Below, in pieces: positions 1 through 7,204 of a stretch of DNA of 52,441 bases (positions within the stretch are counted from its first letter, which is position 1; each line of letters starts with the position of its first letter). The notes below the pieces were generated by a model. It searched no databases. It saw only the letters and a list, made by a program, of their open reading frames with translations, and had not been told where the DNA came from. Source of the stretch: Paracoccaceae bacterium (GTDB lineage Bacteria > Pseudomonadota > Alphaproteobacteria > Rhodobacterales > Rhodobacteraceae). Position numbers and translations under genes: made by a program. Location: assembly GCA_024640245.1 (NCBI GenBank), contig JAHEFH010000004.1, positions 1 through 52,441 of the forward strand, written 5' to 3'.

Positions 1-355
1 CGGCATCAACCAGGCCATGCGTCCCAAGCATATCGGAGTTCCAGCCGATCAGAACGGCAGCCAGACCGACGAAGCTGTGCAGTGCTGCCACAAGCTGCGG
101 CATCTCTGTCATCTCGACGCGCCTGGCGACGGTCAGACCCGCGAAAGAGCCGATCGCAAGGATCGGGATCAGGAGGACATAAGACCATCCGCCAACGCCC
201 GGTCCGAAGATCGTCGTGACAATGGCGATCGCCATGCCGACAATGCCGTACCAGATCGCCCGTTTGGCTTTTTCCTGGTTGCTCAAGCCGCCAAGGGCGA
301 GAATGAACAAAACGCTCGCAGCAATATAGGCTGCAGTTACAAGACCTGCGCTCAT
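1..355 (-). CDS. pntB: NAD(P) transhydrogenase subunit beta (N-terminal part, cut by window edge)
   Basis: This is the membrane subunit of the proton-translocating transhydrogenase, which uses the proton gradient to reduce NADP+ with NADH. The first ~118 residues are visible, starting MSAGLVTAAYIAASVLF and running into GGWSYVLLIPILAIGSFAG and LHSFVGLAAVLIGWNSD, all hydrophobic helices typical of the PntB N-terminus. The start codon lies 12 bp after the pntA stop on the same strand, so pntA and pntB form one operon. The gene continues beyond position 1. The call is confident because of both sequence and synteny. Confidence 0.93.
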   Translation of the reverse strand, partial: MSAGLVTAAYIAASVLFILALGGLSNQEKAKRAIWYGIVGMAIAIVTTIFGPGVGGWSYVLLIPILAIGSFAGLTVARRVEMTEMPQLVAALHSFVGLAAVLIGWNSDMLGTHGLVDA

Positions 356-367
356 CACACTTTCCCC

Positions 368-1939
368 TTAAGATTTCTGGAACATTTGCAACATGCGGCG
401 GGTGACCATGAAGCCGCCCACCACGTTGATCATCGCCACCAGCACCGACACGCTGGCCAGCGCCTTGACGATAAATCCGCCATCCCCGAGTTGCAGCAAC
501 GCACCCAGAATGATGATGCCGGAAATCGCATTCGTAATCGCCATCAGCGGCGTGTGCAGCGAATGGCTGACATTCCAGATGACCTGGAAGCCAACGAAAC
601 AAGCCAGGGCGAACACGATGAAGTGCTGCATGAAGCTGGCCGGTGCGAAACCCCCTATCAGGATCATCAGCAAACCGCCGACAACCAGCAGACCAGTCTG
701 CTGCATCCCGGCTTTGCGCATCGCTGCCGCCTCCGCCGCAGCAATCTCTTCAGGCGTTCTTTCCGGAACGGACGGTTTCTTCTTTGCCGCGATGGCCTGC
801 ACCTTTGGCGGTGGTGGCGGGAAAGTCACCTTGCCCTCGAAGGCGGCAGTTGCCCCCCGGATAACGTCGTCCTCCATGTTATGGACAATCTTGCCGTCAT
901 TTTCCGGCGTCAGGTCATCCATCATGTGGCGGACGTTTGTTGCATAGAGCGTCGAGCTCTGCGCCGCCATCCGGCTTGGGAAATCAGTATAGCCGATGAT
1001 GGTGACCCCGTTGTCCGACACGATCTTCTCATCCGGAACCGTCAGGTCACAGTTGCCGCCGCGCTCGGCGGCAAGATCGACGATCACGGATCCCGGCTTC
1101 ATCGCCTTGACCATGTCGTCCGTCCACAGTTTCGGGGCCGGACGACCCGGGATCAGCGCGGTGGTGATCACGATATCCATTTCCGGCGCTAACTCGCGGA
1201 ACTTCGACAACTGCTTTTCGCGGAACTCGGGGCTTGAAGGGGCCGCATAGCCGCCGGTCGCCGCACCATCCTGCTGTTCCTCCTCGAAATCTAGGTAAAC
1301 GAACTCTGCGCCCATGCTTTCGATCTGCTCGGCCACTTCGGGGCGCACATCAAACGCAAAGGTCATGGCACCCAGACTGGTTGCGGTTCCGATGGCGGCA
1401 AGGCCGGCGACGCCCGCGCCAACGACCAGAACCTTGGCAGGCGGCACCTTTCCCGCAGCGGTGATCTGTCCGGTGAAGAACCGGCCGAAACTGTTACCTG
1501 CCTCCATCACGGCCCGGTAACCGGCAATATTCGCCATGGATGACAAAGCATCCATTTTCTGGGCGCGACTGATTCGCGGCACCATGTCCATTGCGATTAC
1601 GTTCGCGGACTTGGCATTCATCGCGTCGAGCAGTTCGGTGTTTTGCCCCGGATAAAAGAAACTGATCAGGGTTTGGCCCTTGCGAAAGCGCTTCACCTCC
1701 ACCTCTTCAGGCGGGCGGACTTTCGCAACTATATCGACCTCTTTCCACAATGCGGCGGCCGTCTTCACAACCGTCACACCCTTGTCCTTATATGCCTTGT
1801 CTGAAAATCCGGCGCCTTGTCCTGCACCTGCCTCGATAAAACATTCATGCCCAAGTTTTTGCAAAATAACTGCGCTGTCCGGCGTCATTGCGGCCCGGTT
1901 TTCGCCTTCAAAAATTTCCTTGGGTGATCCGATGCGCAT
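368..1939 (-). CDS. pntA: NAD(P) transhydrogenase subunit alpha
   Basis: NAD(H)-binding subunit of the proton-translocating transhydrogenase (523 aa, a normal length for the unsplit form). Residues ~1-370 form the cytoplasmic domain I with a dinucleotide-binding glycine motif GAGVAG at 174-179. A proline-rich linker (PPPPP near residue 375) leads to about four membrane helices from ~418 to the end. In some alphaproteobacteria this subunit is split into PntAA and PntAB; here it is fused. The start is supported by AAGGAGG six bases before the ATG. It heads the pntA-pntB operon, which supplies NADPH. Confidence 0.95.
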   Translation of the reverse strand: MRIGSPKEIFEGENRAAMTPDSAVILQKLGHECFIEAGAGQGAGFSDKAYKDKGVTVVKTAAALWKEVDIVAKVRPPEEVEVKRFRKGQTLISFFYPGQNTELLDAMNAKSANVIAMDMVPRISRAQKMDALSSMANIAGYRAVMEAGNSFGRFFTGQITAAGKVPPAKVLVVGAGVAGLAAIGTATSLGAMTFAFDVRPEVAEQIESMGAEFVYLDFEEEQQDGAATGGYAAPSSPEFREKQLSKFRELAPEMDIVITTALIPGRPAPKLWTDDMVKAMKPGSVIVDLAAERGGNCDLTVPDEKIVSDNGVTIIGYTDFPSRMAAQSSTLYATNVRHMMDDLTPENDGKIVHNMEDDVIRGATAAFEGKVTFPPPPPKVQAIAAKKKPSVPERTPEEIAAAEAAAMRKAGMQQTGLLVVGGLLMILIGGFAPASFMQHFIVFALACFVGFQVIWNVSHSLHTPLMAITNAISGIIILGALLQLGDGGFIVKALASVSVLVAMINVVGGFMVTRRMLQMFQKS

Positions 1940-2091
1940 GACAAACCTCCTTGTTCAAGCGTCGCCCGATCCGGGACAATCCCGCCGAGCGTATTTATAC
2001 AATCGCAATTTGCAGTAACATCGCCGTATCAAATAGTGAAGTGCCGGAAACCGGTAAAACGGGATTAACCCCGTTTTGCTATCCAAGAGAC

Positions 2092-2118
2092 ACAAAAAAA
2101 CCCGGCAAAAGCCGGGTT
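2092..2118 (-). terminator. Rho-independent terminator after the YebC-type gene
   Basis: Read on the minus strand, a GC-rich stem (AACCCGGC / GCCGGGTT, four-base loop TTTT) is followed by a run of T residues. It lies about 30 bp after the stop of the YebC-type gene, so it separates that gene from pntAB. Confidence 0.85.
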
Positions 2119-2147
2119 CAGATGTATTTTCTGGAAGAAAATTATTT

Positions 2148-2888
2148 TCAGAGTTGTTCCATGATCTCGTCGGAGATCTCGAAGTTGGCTGTTACCGTCT
2201 GCACATCGTCATCGTCTTCCAGCGCATTGATCAGATTCATCAATTTTTGCGCGCCTTCGAGATTGAGTTCCGTCGTCGTGGTCGGCTTCCAGATCAACTT
2301 GGTGGTCTCGGATTCACCCAGCGCTCCCTCCAAAGCAGTAGAAACCGCATGCAGGTCTGTCGCATCGCAATAGACGTCATGGCTTTCCTCGGAGCTTTCG
2401 ACATCCTCGGCACCCGCTTCGATTGCAGCCATCAGGACTGTGTCGGCATCGCCAACAGAAGCAGGATAAGACACGAGGCCCTTGCGTTCGAACATGAAAG
2501 ACACCGCGCCGGTTTCCGCAAGGTTGCCACCGGATTTGGTGAACAGCGAGCGGACGGAGGATGCCGTCCGATTGCGGTTGTCGGTCATCGCCTCGACGAT
2601 AACCGCGATACCTTCAGGACCGTAGCCTTCGTAGCGCACTTCTTCGTAATTCTCTTCGTCGCCGCCCGTTGCTTTGTTGATAGCGCGGTCGATAACTTCC
2701 TTCGGCACCGAGACAGCCTTGGCTTCTTTCACGGCAAGTCGCAAGCGCGGGTTCTTGTCAGGGTCAGGTTCGCCCATCTTGGCCGCAACTGTGATCTCTT
2801 TGGACAGCTTTGAAAACAGCTTGGACCGCTGTGCGTCCTGCCGGCCCTTGCGGTGCTGGATGTTTGCCCATTTGGAATGGCCTGCCAT
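2148..2888 (-). CDS. yebC: YebC/TACO1-family protein
   Basis: Full-length (246 aa) member of the YebC/TACO1 family. The N-terminus [18 protein letters not shown] is the family hallmark, followed by the [15 protein letters not shown] region and an acidic C-terminal half. Family members are described as DNA-binding transcriptional regulators and, more recently, as ribosome-associated factors that help translation of difficult peptides such as polyproline; the sequence alone cannot say which applies here. It is transcribed alone with its own terminator. It may be relevant that the neighbouring PntA contains a PPPPP run. Confidence 0.92.
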   Translation of the reverse strand: MAGHSKWANIQHRKGRQDAQRSKLFSKLSKEITVAAKMGEPDPDKNPRLRLAVKEAKAVSVPKEVIDRAINKATGGDEENYEEVRYEGYGPEGIAVIVEAMTDNRNRTASSVRSLFTKSGGNLAETGAVSFMFERKGLVSYPASVGDADTVLMAAIEAGAEDVESSEESHDVYCDATDLHAVSTALEGALGESETTKLIWKPTTTTELNLEGAQKLMNLINALEDDDDVQTVTANFEISDEIMEQL

Positions 2889-3494
2889 AGTGCCCTACTC
2901 CTGCAATTCGAATTTCAGCCGCTATATAGGCGAGCGAGGCGTAGGAGTTCAAGCACTTGAATTCGATATAGGCCTGTCGGAAAGAATTTTCAGCACGCAA
3001 CTGCGGCGCCATACCATAATTCCTGAGGTAGGCAGGTTTACATGCCGGAAATGTGGCTTCGGATCAGCCAGGGGATTTTGAAACGCTATGGATTAGCTCA
3101 GAATTTACTCAAAAATGACGGCTGTTCGCATATTGAAATCGCCAGCATTGAATTTTCCAGCCAGAATTTCGCACCGCCAGCACCGCCTTTGAACCTGTCC
3201 AGTACGGAATCGGCCACCGCCAGTGTATTTTTGGAACTTCCAGTCGGCCGATACGGAGACTAACATCCAACTCTGGTCCGCCAGTGGTTGGTCCTGATGT
3301 CCGGCTCCTGCGAATTCGAGTTTCAGGGCGGGTCCGTGACTATCCGAAAGGCAGGTGACTGGGTCATGCTGGATGATCGCCTCGGCAAAGGGTACCGGAC
3401 GGGGGTTCTGGGAACGGAACCGGCCCGTATTGCAGCCACTCACTTTTCATGACTTCTGCGCACCCGAAATGCGGTTGCTTCGGGAAGCAACCTT
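2889..3494. other. 606-bp region with no convincing gene
   Basis: The stretch between the YebC-type gene and the SLC13 transporter has no long frame with plausible protein composition. It holds a possible 51-codon frame (3297-3452, plus) and a perfect hairpin at 3473-3492, listed separately. Several short frames interrupted by stops on the plus strand read like fragments of a decayed gene, but I cannot identify a parent family. Confidence 0.5.
3297..3452 (+). CDS. Possible 51-aa hypothetical ORF or gene remnant
   Basis: An ATG-initiated frame encodes a short hydrophilic peptide, starting MSGSCEFEFQGGSVTIRKAG and ending in ATHFS. The composition (VTIRKAGDWVMLDD, GKGYRTGVLG) looks like the end of a beta-rich protein rather than random sequence. 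A perfect hairpin with TTTT follows 20 bp later, as expected for a transcript on this strand. There is no clear ribosome-binding site, and the frame upstream is closed by TAA. It could be a C-terminal remnant; no family is recognised. Confidence 0.25.
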   Translation: MSGSCEFEFQGGSVTIRKAGDWVMLDDRLGKGYRTGVLGTEPARIAATHFS

Positions 3495-3496
3495 TT
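3473..3496 (+). terminator. Hairpin with short T-run (weak terminator)
   Basis: GGTTGCTT and AAGCAACC form a perfect 8-bp stem around CGGG, followed by TTTT on the plus strand. It abuts the stop codon of the minus-strand SLC13 gene, so it may also end that transcript, although there is no T-run in that direction. Confidence 0.45.
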
Positions 3497-5273
3497 ACAG
3501 CGGCCAGAAAAACGGAATCAACAGGCTGGCCGGCACCGCAATGATCAGATTCATCGGCACGCCAACCTTCAGGAAGTCGGTGAAAGAGTAACCACCCGGA
3601 CCGTAGACCAATGTGTTTGTCTGGTAACCGATGGGCGTCGCGAAACTACATGACGCAGCAACCATCACTGTAACGACGAGCGGGCGCGGGTCGACGCCCA
3701 GAACCGACGCCAAAGCGATAGCGATAGGCGTCATGACAACCGCGACCGCGTTGTTCGAAACCAGTTCCGTCAATATCGAAGTCAGCAGAAACACCGCCCC
3801 GACGACAAGGAACGGCGGCAGGCTCTGCAGATACGGCGCCACGGCTCCGGCAATCAGGGCCACGGCGCCTGATTCCTCCAAACCGGCGCCGATCGCCAGC
3901 ATCGAAAAGATCAGAACCAGCAGCGGACCATCGACCGAGGAAAAGGCTTCATCGGCATCGATGCAGCGCGTTATCAGCACCACCGCGACAGCCACGCCGG
4001 CCAGCGCAAAAATTGGCGCTACGCCCAGCGCCGCCAAAATCACGACAAGCGCCAGAGAGACCAGCACCAAAGGTGCGTGGCGGCGACGGTAGGGGCGCTC
4101 TGCCGGCTCCGACAAGTCCACCAGTCCGAGGTCCTGCGACATGCGGCGGATGTCTTCGGCCGGGCCCTCCAGCAACAGGGTATCGCCGACCTTGATCCGG
4201 ATGCTGTCGAGTTGGGTTCCGATATTCTGGTTCCGCCTGTGCACCGCCAAGGGATAAACACCGAAGCGGCGGCGCAGGCGCAACTGTTCCAAGGTGCGCC
4301 CGACCATCAGGCAGTCCGGCGATATCAGCGCTTCCACTGTCGTTGTCTCGCGCTCCGAAACCTTGTCGGCCAGATGGACATCCTTGCTGGTGCGCAGCCC
4401 CAGCAGTTCACCAACCCCGGTTCGCAGGATTATCCGGTCGCCCGCCTCAAGTTCGACGTCGGGGAATTCGCGCCGCAAGGAATCGTCGCCACGGACCAGA
4501 TCGACGATCCGCACGCCCTGACGCTTGAACATGTCCACTTCGAAAGGTTTCTGGCCGATCAAGCCGCTATCGACAGGCAATATCACTTCGGTGAAAAACT
4601 TCTTGGCCGAACGCTGACCCAACATGTCGGCCATGCTCTCGCGCTCGGGCAAAAGGCGGTTCCCGAATAACCGGAGGTACAGCGCGCCGAAAGCAACCAG
4701 AAAAATCGCCAACGGCGTTATTTCGAACATGGTGAAGGGTTTCAAACCCGCGGAACGTGCAACACCGTCAACCAGAAGGTTGGTAGAGGTTCCTATCAGC
4801 GTACACATGCCGCCCAAGATCGCCAGATAGGACAACGGGATCAGAAATTTTGAACCGGTGGTCTTGAACACGCGCGCCATCTGCAAGGCAATCGGGATCA
4901 TGATAACAACGACCGGCGTGTTGTTCATAAAAGCGGAGGACACTACGATGAAGACCGCCAATGCCGCCAGAACCGACTTTGGCCGCTTGGCGCCATGCGT
5001 TGACACATACTGCGCCACCGTGGTCAGCGCACCGGTACGCACCAGAGCGCCCGACAGGATGAACATGGCGGCGATGGTCCACGGCGCGGGATTGGAGAAC
5101 ACTTCCAGCGCCTTTTCATAAGGCAGAATACCCGTGAACAGCAGAAACGCCGCACCGGACAGGGCGACAACCTCTGTCGGATAGGTTTCCCGCAAGAACA
5201 GCACGAACATGCCGATCACCGTCAGGATCGACAGCGCTGCAAACCAAGCTTCCGGAATCAGGCTTTGTAGCAT
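3495..5273 (-). CDS. SLC13-family permease with two TrkA-C (RCK_C) domains
   Basis: A 592-residue inner-membrane transporter. About five hydrophobic helices (residues 1-205) precede two cytoplasmic RCK_C/TrkA-C domains (~225-390; for example VELEAGDRIILRTG and IRIKVGDTLLLEGP), and a second helical block fills ~400-590. This layout is that of the DASS/SLC13-like permeases annotated as sodium:sulfate or dicarboxylate symporters, often linked to sulfur-compound uptake. Motifs NNTPVVVIMIPIA and SNNAVAVVMTPIAIA are the two matching Asn-Asn transport motifs. The substrate cannot be read from the sequence. It appears monocistronic. Confidence 0.85.
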   Translation of the reverse strand: MLQSLIPEAWFAALSILTVIGMFVLFLRETYPTEVVALSGAAFLLFTGILPYEKALEVFSNPAPWTIAAMFILSGALVRTGALTTVAQYVSTHGAKRPKSVLAALAVFIVVSSAFMNNTPVVVIMIPIALQMARVFKTTGSKFLIPLSYLAILGGMCTLIGTSTNLLVDGVARSAGLKPFTMFEITPLAIFLVAFGALYLRLFGNRLLPERESMADMLGQRSAKKFFTEVILPVDSGLIGQKPFEVDMFKRQGVRIVDLVRGDDSLRREFPDVELEAGDRIILRTGVGELLGLRTSKDVHLADKVSERETTTVEALISPDCLMVGRTLEQLRLRRRFGVYPLAVHRRNQNIGTQLDSIRIKVGDTLLLEGPAEDIRRMSQDLGLVDLSEPAERPYRRRHAPLVLVSLALVVILAALGVAPIFALAGVAVAVVLITRCIDADEAFSSVDGPLLVLIFSMLAIGAGLEESGAVALIAGAVAPYLQSLPPFLVVGAVFLLTSILTELVSNNAVAVVMTPIAIALASVLGVDPRPLVVTVMVAASCSFATPIGYQTNTLVYGPGGYSFTDFLKVGVPMNLIIAVPASLLIPFFWPL

Positions 5274-5404
5274 CGGAAATCCTCTCTGGCGTCAACATTG
5301 ACGTATGTTTAGGGAAGGCTCAAGCGGTTACTGGGGGCGGCAAAACTATAATCAGGCGGTCCGATCACTGTCCGGAAAACTGACTATACGCGCAAGTCCA
5401 TGCG

Positions 5405-6217
5405 TCAGGCGGGGCCGGATTGTTGCAAACGGCCGCCAAAGCGCACTGGACTGACCGTAGTCGCCAAGCCGTTTCGGTCGGTTTCGACGAAGACCCCCGA
5501 AAGCGTTGCTTCGCCCTCTGCAGGTTGGAACCGCCCCTTGGCCATACCGGTGACAAAACGGTTCAGCGGCTCGTCTTTTTGCATGCCGATGACGCTGTTA
5601 TAGTCGCCGCACATACCCGCATCGGACTGGAAGGCTGTGCCCTTGGGCAGGATTTGAGTGTCCGAGGTCGGCACGTGGGTATGGGTGCCGACAACCAGAG
5701 ACGCGCGCCCGTCCAGCCAGTGCCCCATGCCCATTTTTTCCGACGTGGCCTCGGCGTGAAAATCCACGATCACAGCGTCCGCAAGGCCGCCCAGCGGCGC
5801 CGATCTAAGTGCGGCATCCAGCGCCGAGAACGGATCGTCGAACGGCCGCTTCATGAAAACCTGGCCCAGCGCCTGCACCACAAAAACCTTTTTGCCGCTT
5901 TGCGTGTTGAACAGGCGCGCACCCTTGCCCGGAACCGATTTCGCATAGTTCAAGGGCCGGATCACACGCGGTTCTCTCTCGACGAATCCGAGCATGTCTT
6001 TCTGGTCGAAAGCGTGATCGCCCAGCGTGATGCAGTCTGCTCCTGCCTCCAGCAACTTTTGCGCGTGCGCGCCCGACAGGCCGACACCCGCGGTCGCGTT
6101 CTCGCCGTTCACCACGACAAAATCGAGCCGCCAGTCGTTCCGCAGCTTCATCAGATTTTCGGAAACCGCACGGCGACCCGCGCGTCCAACGACATCACCC
6201 AGAAATAGTAGTCTCAT
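5405..6217 (-). CDS. TIGR00282/YmdB-family metallophosphoesterase
   Basis: A 270-aa binuclear-metal phosphoesterase of the YmdB type; family members hydrolyse 2',3'-cyclic nucleotides in vitro. Metal-binding positions seen are D8, E39 and N40 (NGEN), residue 67, H154 (FHAE), H179 and H181 (GTHTH). Residue 67 is Asp (GDHAFD) where characterised members have Asn (GNHxxD). It is the third gene in a minus-strand run with fau and the 6S RNA upstream, separated from fau by 47 bp, so co-transcription is likely. Confidence 0.9.
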   Translation of the reverse strand: MRLLFLGDVVGRAGRRAVSENLMKLRNDWRLDFVVVNGENATAGVGLSGAHAQKLLEAGADCITLGDHAFDQKDMLGFVEREPRVIRPLNYAKSVPGKGARLFNTQSGKKVFVVQALGQVFMKRPFDDPFSALDAALRSAPLGGLADAVIVDFHAEATSEKMGMGHWLDGRASLVVGTHTHVPTSDTQILPKGTAFQSDAGMCGDYNSVIGMQKDEPLNRFVTGMAKGRFQPAEGEATLSGVFVETDRNGLATTVSPVRFGGRLQQSGPA

Positions 6218-6264
6218 CCGTCACCGTTATCGGTCAATTGCCGGTCAAACAAGCCATAGGCGGC

Positions 6265-6837
6265 TTACAGGTCAAAAAAATGGATTTCCTTTTCGGTCAC
6301 CAGCGCGTCCAGCGGCTGGTCCGTTGCCTCGCGCGGAACCTTTTGCACTTCCTGCGCGGAATAGGCGAACCCGACAGCGATGGTTCGGCGTCTGGCGCGC
6401 AATTGCTCGAGCGTCCGGTCGTAATATCCGCCACCATAGCCCAACCGGTATCCCTTACGGTCCCAGGCCAACAAGGGCGTGATCAAGAGTTCCGGTTCCA
6501 ATACCGCGGTTCCGACCGGAATCAGGGCACCGAATGCACCCTCGGCCATCTCGCACTGTGGCGTCCATTCCCGGAATTCAAGCGGCTGATCCTTACCTGG
6601 GATCACCGGCACACATATACGTTTATCCTGTCCGTGCATCACGGTCATGGCCGCCAAGGGGCTGATTTCCGTGCGCATTGGCATATAACCGGATATAATG
6701 GAAATTTCGGCGTTCATCGCCAGATACCCAAGCAGCCAGGCGTTCGCGGGTTCGTCCAGCCCCTGACCGAAAGCGGCCTTTCGGCGGGCGAAGGCCGCGG
6801 TACGGGCCTCGGCTTTTTCTATGATTAGATTTTTCAT
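6265..6837 (-). CDS. fau: 5-formyltetrahydrofolate cyclo-ligase
   Basis: A 190-aa enzyme that converts 5-formyl-THF to 5,10-methenyl-THF using ATP, returning the stored folate to one-carbon metabolism. The family signature GYGGGYYDR is at 133-141, and the N-terminal Lys/Arg-rich helix and the PLEFREW segment (85-91) also fit. In enterobacteria and many other proteobacteria this gene (ygfA/fau) lies directly downstream of the 6S RNA gene; the same arrangement occurs here, which supports both calls. A small CAGGT-GGAA-ACCTG hairpin at 6870-6883 sits in its leader. Confidence 0.93.
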   Translation of the reverse strand: MKNLIIEKAEARTAAFARRKAAFGQGLDEPANAWLLGYLAMNAEISIISGYMPMRTEISPLAAMTVMHGQDKRICVPVIPGKDQPLEFREWTPQCEMAEGAFGALIPVGTAVLEPELLITPLLAWDRKGYRLGYGGGYYDRTLEQLRARRRTIAVGFAYSAQEVQKVPREATDQPLDALVTEKEIHFFDL

Positions 6838-6895
6838 GGCGCGTTAATAGGCATTATCTCGACGCCTGTCAGGTGGAAACCTGCTGTAGGTAGAT

Positions 6896-6914
6896 AAAAA
6901 AGCGGCGGGCCCGC
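6896..6914 (-). terminator. Terminator-like hairpin after the 6S RNA
   Basis: On the minus strand GCGG-GCCCG-CCGC is followed by six T residues. A second small hairpin (ACGC-TTCG-GCGT) precedes it. It lies between the folded 6S RNA and fau, so it could end the 6S transcript or be read through into fau. Confidence 0.65.
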
Positions 6915-6937
6915 AAACGCCGAAGCGTCGCAACGGT

Positions 6938-7086
6938 AGAGGATGTTTATTCCCAAGAGCCTAGTTATACTAGGTGGGCACCGGGTGAGATAGGCCACGG
7001 CCAGTCACAGAGCCAGTTCCCTCAAGGAAAATTATCGGCCACTGGAATAGGTCCCCATACCAGAAGGGCAGCACCCGCCTTCCTCT
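6938..7086 (-). ncRNA. ssrS: Probable 6S RNA
   Basis: The ~149-nt minus-strand segment folds into one long irregular hairpin. The ends pair (AGAGGA at 7086-7081 with TCCTCT at 6943-6938). Inner helices are CGGGTG/CACCCG and CCAGT/ACTGG, closed by an apical stem (GCC/GGC, TTCC/GGAA). The 3' side of the large internal bubble holds a small perfect hairpin, CCTAGT-ATA-ACTAGG. Length, architecture, the downstream T-run terminator and the position immediately upstream of fau on the same strand all match 6S RNA, which binds sigma-70 RNA polymerase as an open-promoter mimic. I could not run a covariance model, so the family call is inferred and the exact ends are approximate. Confidence 0.7.
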
Positions 7087-7143
7087 CAGATAGGCTTCTA
7101 TCGTGTGCAAAGCAAGGGGAACGCTGTGACGCGTCAATTCTAA

Positions 7144-7158
7144 TTAAATCTTATTTAA
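7144..7158. promoter_or_regulatory. CtrA-type site TTAA-N7-TTAA
   Basis: A perfect full CtrA consensus: TTAA at 7144-7147, seven bases, then TTAA at 7155-7158. A third TTAA lies at 7162-7165. It sits 47 bp before the glycosyltransferase start and about 60 bp upstream of the divergent 6S RNA. CtrA is the alphaproteobacterial response regulator of cell cycle, motility and surface functions. Which of the two transcripts it would act on is not clear. Confidence 0.5.
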
Positions 7159-7204
7159 GTGTTAACTGCCAAACAGGTCGCGCCACTTGCCGGAGCAGCA
7201 TGCA

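Noticed and set aside
17-1192. Long open frame on the plus strand opposite pntB/pntA
   Set aside because: It is antisense to two clear transhydrogenase genes, rich in His/Arg as expected from reading a GC-rich gene backwards, and has no ribosome-binding site.
3105-3443. 112-codon minus-strand frame upstream of the SLC13 gene's end
   Set aside because: No ribosome-binding site, implausible composition and no motif; the opposite strand looks at least as protein-like.
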